Position numbers and translations under genes: made by a program
The notes under the pieces: model-generated
What the model saw: the letters and a program-made list of their open reading frames with translations, nothing else
Told to the model about the DNA's origin: nothing
The model's database searches: none
Part shown: positions 31,753-35,407 of the stretch, piece by piece
Layout: each line of letters begins with the position of its first letter
How positions within the stretch are numbered: position 1 is the stretch's first letter
DNA from: JBOGJG01 sp050747825
GTDB lineage: Bacteria; Acidobacteriota; UBA6911; RPQK01; JBOGJG01
Length of the DNA: 35,407 nt
Reading direction: 5' to 3'
Assembly (NCBI GenBank): GCA_050747825.1
Contig: JBOGJG010000043.1
Span: 1-35,407, forward strand

Positions 31753-33063
31753 ATGAATCAAATTCATATTGTGATAGTCATACTGGCGGGGCTCTTAATC
31801 ATCTGCCCCCTGGGCGCGGCCGAAGCCGAAGAAGGCTTCGTTCCGCTGTTTAATGGTGAAAATCTGGACGGCTGGGTGCTGTTGAGTGGGCGAGGCCAGG
31901 GCTATTTTGTGGAAGACAGCAAGATCGTCCTTCCTCCAGGCGGAGGAGGAAATCTTTTGACGGAAGATGTCTTCGCGGACTTTGTCCTTCGCTTCGAGTT
32001 CAAGCTGGAGGAAGGCTCCAATAACGGCCTGGCCATCCGGTCTCCCTTGAAAGCCGGAAGTCTGGCTTATGAAGGAATGGAACTTCAGATTATCGACAAT
32101 GAGGCCGAGCGCTACAAGGATATCGAGCCGTGGCAAAGGCACGGGTCGATTTACCACGTGTTTCCCGCCGAGACCGGCCACCTCAAGCCCGCCGAAGAGT
32201 GGAACGAGCAGGAAGTCATCGTTGACGGCCGTCAGGTAACCATCAATCTCAACGGCCATACCATTCTGGATGTCAGTCTGGACGCTGTGAAAGACCCTGA
32301 GGTGTTGAAAGAACACCCCGGTCTTCAGCGTCAGCTCGGCCACATCGGATTTCTCGGGCACAATGAGCCGGTCGAATTCCGCAACATCCGCATCAAAGAA
32401 CTTGGCTTCGTCTCGCTCTTCAACGGAAATGACCTGAACGGCTGGAATATCCCGGAGGGAGACAACGGCCACTGGAAAGTACTGGATGGGGTCATTGATT
32501 ATGACGCTGAAAGTGAGGCCTCCGGGGACAAGAGCCTGTGGAGCCAGAAGGAATACGGCGATTTCGTCATGCGCGTCGAATGGCGAATCAAGGAGACGCC
32601 CTACAACAATCCGCGCGTCCCGATTATCCTGCCCAGCGGCTTGCACAAGCGGGACGCCAATGGCGAGCAAATCACAATGGTCGTGCCTGATTCCGATTCC
32701 GGAATCCTCCTGCGCGGCCAGGGCAAATCTCAGGTGAATATCTGGTGCTGGCCGGTAGGCTCGGGCGAAGTCTACGGCTACCGTATGGATAGGAACATGC
32801 CGCCGGAAGTCCGCGCAGGGGTCACTCCGGATACAATCGCCGACCATGATATCGGCCAGTGGAACAGCTTCGAGATCACGATGATCGGCGACCGTCTCAA
32901 AGTCGTGCTGAACGGGACGACGGTGATTGAAGACGCGCAACTGCCGGGTATTCCTGTCAGAGGCCCCGTCGGCTTGCAGCACCACGGCGCCAAGAGAAAC
33001 GGAGAATGGGTGAGCCCACCCAGCCTGGTCCAGTTCAGAAATATTTCCATTAATGAGCTATGA
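31753..33063 (+). CDS. Secreted protein with two DUF1080 domains (3-keto-disaccharide hydrolase family)
   Basis: The 436-residue protein has a signal peptide (about 1-25) and two tandem DUF1080 jelly-roll domains: the first starts FVPLFNGENLDGW (about 29-41) and ends VEFRNIRIKEL, the second starts FVSLFNGNDLNGW (about 218-230) and ends VQFRNISINEL. The family (PF06439) includes 3-keto-disaccharide and glucoside hydrolases that cleave glycosides after oxidation at C3. AAGGAGATGAA is a strong ribosome binding site. It follows the Tat Gfo/Idh/MocA gene by 24 bp, a plausible oxidase-then-hydrolase pair. The second domain is longer and may not be catalytic. Its stop codon lies inside the GGTGACG repeat at 33061. 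Confidence 0.92.
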   Translation: MNQIHIVIVILAGLLIICPLGAAEAEEGFVPLFNGENLDGWVLLSGRGQGYFVEDSKIVLPPGGGGNLLTEDVFADFVLRFEFKLEEGSNNGLAIRSPLKAGSLAYEGMELQIIDNEAERYKDIEPWQRHGSIYHVFPAETGHLKPAEEWNEQEVIVDGRQVTINLNGHTILDVSLDAVKDPEVLKEHPGLQRQLGHIGFLGHNEPVEFRNIRIKELGFVSLFNGNDLNGWNIPEGDNGHWKVLDGVIDYDAESEASGDKSLWSQKEYGDFVMRVEWRIKETPYNNPRVPIILPSGLHKRDANGEQITMVVPDSDSGILLRGQGKSQVNIWCWPVGSGEVYGYRMDRNMPPEVRAGVTPDTIADHDIGQWNSFEITMIGDRLKVVLNGTTVIEDAQLPGIPVRGPVGLQHHGAKRNGEWVSPPSLVQFRNISINEL

Positions 33064-33227
33064 CGGGGTGACGGGTGACGGGGTGGCAGGTGGCGGTTTT
33101 CGTTCTCGATTTTATAAAAATCTCGCCCGGTTCAAGTGAATTTCAAGTCGATTAGCTTGATTGACTGCCACCTGCCACCTGCCACCTGCCACCCGCCACC
33201 CGCCACCTGCCAACGAGCGAAGCGAGT
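33061..33227. repeat. GGTGGCA/CTGCCAC heptad element with inverted arms
   Basis: The left arm (33061-33096) is GGTGACG and GGTGGCA units; the right arm (33165-33212) is CTGCCAC four times, CCGCCAC twice and a partial unit. Between them is about 68 bp of AT-rich core (33097-33164). The right end carries ACGAGCGAAGCGAGT, the reverse of the GCTCGCTTCGCTCGC core, directly against the ATG of the next gene. The left arm begins at the DUF1080 stop codon, so the whole intergenic region is repeat. Confidence 0.9.
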
Positions 33228-33908
33228 ATGCATTCGAAGGTTGGACCTTTGGCTGTTAAGGACTGCGCGGTAGTTGGAATCGCCACGGGTAGGCGAGCGC
33301 AGAACCTCAGAGAGTTCAAGGAAATTCTGGCCGTAATCGACCCGGGATGCCTCTACCACCACTTCTGGGGCGGGTTGCTCAGGCCCCAGTTCGAAGACCC
33401 GGAGTACAACAATGATTTTGCCGCCTGGGCTCGCCATAGCCTGCACGATGCCCCCCTGGCTGAACGCCTGGCTGTCATCGATCCCACCGACTTCGACGAT
33501 CTGGAAGGGCTGCGGCACGAGGTCATCGGGGTGGTTGAGGAAAGGCTGTATGAAAGCCTTGTCGTGCCTGGCTGCCGGCTCGATCAGCAGCTTCAGTTCG
33601 TCCGGTCCCAAATAGTGGTTTTCGATACCCACCGGAAGATAGCCCGTCCGGAGAACCTTCCTGAAGCCATATCCCACTTCTCACTGGGAAGCATCTTCTA
33701 TCATTTTATTGATGCGCGCCGCCGCACGGACGCCCGGGTGGACGATTTTCGCGGCTGGCTGGGAGGCTTTGGCGACAAGTACGGCAAACTGTGCCAGCAG
33801 CTTGGGACCATCGATCCCTACTTTGTCACCTTAAACGAGCTGAGGAACCAGCTTTTAAGGCTGTTCAGCAGTTATTTTGGAAAAGACGGCCAGGGCGGAA
33901 ATGCTTGA
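33228..33908 (+). CDS. DUF5752-family protein beside treT
   Basis: The 226-residue protein shows the DUF5752 pattern: IATGRRAQNLREFKEIL (18-34), LYHHFW (42-47), NDFAAWARHSLHDAPLAERL (about 61-80), IDPTDFDDLEGLR (83-95), and a second similar half with GSIFYHFIDARRR near 154-166. The two halves look like a duplicated helical unit. Function is unknown; I recall the family beside trehalose or mannosylglycerate enzymes, as here. It overlaps treT by 8 bp (ATGCTTGA), giving translational coupling. The ATG directly follows a heptad element, and no strong ribosome binding site is seen. Confidence 0.8.
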   Translation: MHSKVGPLAVKDCAVVGIATGRRAQNLREFKEILAVIDPGCLYHHFWGGLLRPQFEDPEYNNDFAAWARHSLHDAPLAERLAVIDPTDFDDLEGLRHEVIGVVEERLYESLVVPGCRLDQQLQFVRSQIVVFDTHRKIARPENLPEAISHFSLGSIFYHFIDARRRTDARVDDFRGWLGGFGDKYGKLCQQLGTIDPYFVTLNELRNQLLRLFSSYFGKDGQGGNA

Positions 33909-35166
33909 ACTTTACAGTCCCATCACGGGCGCCACCGCTATCGATCACTTGCGCCAGCTCGCCCGCCTGCTGAAGGGGATAAAGGTGGTGCACGTGAATT
34001 CAACGGCCGTCGGCGGAGGCGTGGCGGAGATCCTGGCCAAGCTGGTCCCCCTGGAGAAGGAGGTGGGGATCGAAGCCAGGTGGGAGGTTATTACCGGAGG
34101 CGCCGAGTTCTACCAGTGCACGAAAAGCTTCCATAACGCCTTGCAGGGCAATCAGGTTCACGTTCCCGAAAAGCTGTTGAAGGTCTATGAGGATACCAAT
34201 GCGAAAAACCTGGAAATTCTGGAGGATACTCTCAGAGACGCGGATATGATCTTTATTCACGACCCGCAGCCGGCTCCGTTACTCAGGTTCTGGCGAAGGA
34301 ACCGCAAGGGCGCCCGGCACAAGGTAACCGGCCAGCGCCCTAAATGGATCTGGCGATGCCATATCGATGCCAGCCATCCCTACGGTCCCGTCTGGAAATA
34401 CCTGCGTCAATTCATCCTGGAGTACGATGCCAGCATTTTTTCGCTTCCCGACTTCGCGCAAACACTTCCTCACCCTCAGTATTTGATTCCTCCCAGCATT
34501 GATCCCCTGAGCGACAAGAACATGGAATTGGACGACGACGAAGTGCGTTCGATCTGCGGGCAGTTCGATCTGGATCTGGAGCGTCCGTTCGTCTTGCAGG
34601 TTTCACGCTTTGACCGCTTCAAGGATCCCCTGGGTGTGATACAGGCCTACAACATGGTCAAGCGATTTCTGCCGGCGCTGCAACTGGTCCTGGCGGGAGG
34701 AGGCGCAGCCGATGACCCGGAGGGAGAGATTGTGCTGAAGGAAGTGCAGGCCGCAGCCAGTGAAGACCGGGACATCCACATCCTGATGCTCCCTCCCGAC
34801 GCACACCGCATCATTAACGCCTTGCAGAGGGGCTCTCAGATTGTGATTCAGAAGTCATTGCGGGAAGGCTTCGGTTTGACGGTCACGGAGGGCATGTGGA
34901 AAGGAAAGCCGGTGATTGGAGGAGATACCGGAGGGATCCGCCTGCAAGTCGTGAACCACCACACCGGCTTTCTGGTTAGCACTCCCGAAGGCGCCGCCCT
35001 GCGAATTCGCTATCTTTTCCAAAACCGGGAGAAGCTGCAGGAAATGGGAGACAAGGCCCGGGAGTTTGTGCGCGAACATTTCCTGATCACGCGCCAGTTG
35101 CGTGAACATCTGACGCTCATGGTCGGGCTGCTGCATGCGAATACGGAAAGGATTGAGTTGGGGTAA
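33901..35166 (+). CDS. treT: Trehalose glycosyltransferring synthase (TreT), GT4 family
   Basis: The enzyme makes trehalose from an NDP-glucose and glucose (reversible in archaeal members). Conserved TreT stretches are HVNSTAVGGGVAEIL (31-45), GIEARWEVI (56-64), TKSFHNALQGN (74-84), IHDPQPAPL (119-127), WIWRCHIDASHP and PPSIDPLSDKN, with the GT4 EX7E element EGFGLTVTE at 322-330. I chose ATG 33901 with AGGGCGG just upstream; the frame also has an in-frame TTG at 33877. From the ATG the protein is 421 residues, the family's length. It is coupled to the DUF5752 gene. Trehalose could serve as osmolyte or reserve. Confidence 0.93.
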   Translation: MLELYSPITGATAIDHLRQLARLLKGIKVVHVNSTAVGGGVAEILAKLVPLEKEVGIEARWEVITGGAEFYQCTKSFHNALQGNQVHVPEKLLKVYEDTNAKNLEILEDTLRDADMIFIHDPQPAPLLRFWRRNRKGARHKVTGQRPKWIWRCHIDASHPYGPVWKYLRQFILEYDASIFSLPDFAQTLPHPQYLIPPSIDPLSDKNMELDDDEVRSICGQFDLDLERPFVLQVSRFDRFKDPLGVIQAYNMVKRFLPALQLVLAGGGAADDPEGEIVLKEVQAAASEDRDIHILMLPPDAHRIINALQRGSQIVIQKSLREGFGLTVTEGMWKGKPVIGGDTGGIRLQVVNHHTGFLVSTPEGAALRIRYLFQNREKLQEMGDKAREFVREHFLITRQLREHLTLMVGLLHANTERIELG

Positions 35167-35251
35167 CTCAGGCTATCTGGAAGACAAGTAGACTGCAACT
35201 CGAATATGATTAGCGCTGGAAGACTGTTTTGAAAGGCAACAGATTACAAGT

Positions 35252-35407
35252 GTGACTACAGTCAAGACAAAGATCGAGACACCGCCGTTTCCACGGGTCT
35301 GGCCGCTCGACGAATACAATGAGAATTGCCTCCACGAGGTCCATCCGAAAACACTTTCACGGATTTCACCGATGCTAACCGATGCCGGAGTCCCACCAGT
35401 TCCAGGG
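35252..35407 (+). CDS. Right-edge partial frame, possible N-terminus of an FAD oxidoreductase
   Basis: From GTG 35252 the frame is open to the window edge (52 codons). Residues PRVWPLDEYNENCLHEVHP resemble the N-terminal leader of mercuric-reductase-like FAD/NAD oxidoreductases (DEYN--L---VHPPDW). After the VHP motif the sequence turns into a repeat-like stretch (TTTCACGGA, TTTCACCGA, TGCTAACCGATG at 35356-35385), so the gene may be interrupted there. AAAGG lies about 16 nt upstream, too far to be convincing. Only the following sequence can decide whether this is a gene or a fragment. Confidence 0.35.
   Translation, partial: MTTVKTKIETPPFPRVWPLDEYNENCLHEVHPKTLSRISPMLTDAGVPPVPG

Noticed and set aside
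31795..32985. 396-codon minus-strand open frame
   Set aside because: Antisense shadow of the double DUF1080 gene.

Overview
The window looks like a chromosomal segment of an uncultured Acidobacteriota-like bacterium; this is inferred, not proven. The clues are an ADOP-type (MacB/FtsX) orphan permease, a fragment of the KEIA-LGR-RTVQRWE helix-turn-helix family common in Acidobacteria, ThuA / Gfo-Idh-MocA / DUF1080 sugar proteins, CHRD-domain secreted proteins and moderately GC-rich coding sequence. There is no rRNA, tRNA, CRISPR array, phage module or intact insertion sequence. The genes are mostly housekeeping and metabolic, in short mixed-strand transcription units separated by unusually repeat-rich intergenic DNA.

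Left third (1-13 kb): a truncated AI-2E-type permease fragment, a UbiD-family decarboxylase, a PGM1-type phosphoglucomutase, a small zinc-ribbon protein, a secreted double-CHRD protein, a secreted ThuA-domain protein, an iodothyronine-deiodinase-like selenoprotein, a frameshifted ADOP permease, a CDF cation exporter and a zinc alcohol dehydrogenase. Middle (13-24 kb): a BON-domain protein whose SRPBCC half has been deleted apart from its C-terminal tail, a phosphoribosyltransferase, an OmpA-type protein, a cysteine-rich zinc protein, a sulfite-oxidase-family Moco enzyme, a graveyard of gene fragments at 17.1-17.6 kb, an esterase, an S9 peptidase lipoprotein, an SDR enzyme, a UMF1-type MFS transporter and a DnaC-like ATPase overlapping a PduO-type cobalamin adenosyltransferase. 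Right third (25-35 kb): a selenocysteine peroxiredoxin, a zinc-ribbon protein coupled to etfB and etfA, a YdjM-type membrane protein, an MDR dehydrogenase, a Tat-exported Gfo/Idh/MocA oxidoreductase followed by a double DUF1080 protein (a plausible keto-sugar degradation pair), and a DUF5752-TreT pair for trehalose synthesis.

Two results stand out. First, two genes are each broken by a single in-frame TGA exactly at the catalytic position of their family (deiodinase TU, peroxiredoxin TxxC). Each TGA is followed 18-24 nt later by a perfect stem with a tiny GU-containing apical loop, as expected of bacterial SECIS elements. The organism therefore very probably makes selenoproteins. Second, the intergenic DNA is full of a family of 7-bp tandem arrays (TTCCAAG, GTTTCAA, GGTCAGC, GGTGGCA, GGTGACG, ATCCGTG), often as inverted arms around a short core and often with the same GCTCGCTNCGCTCGC word. 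They abut or invade gene ends and occur beside truncated genes. A separate REP-like hairpin family (GGCCGCTC...GTCGCGGCC) and a perfect 30-bp inverted repeat add to this repeat load.
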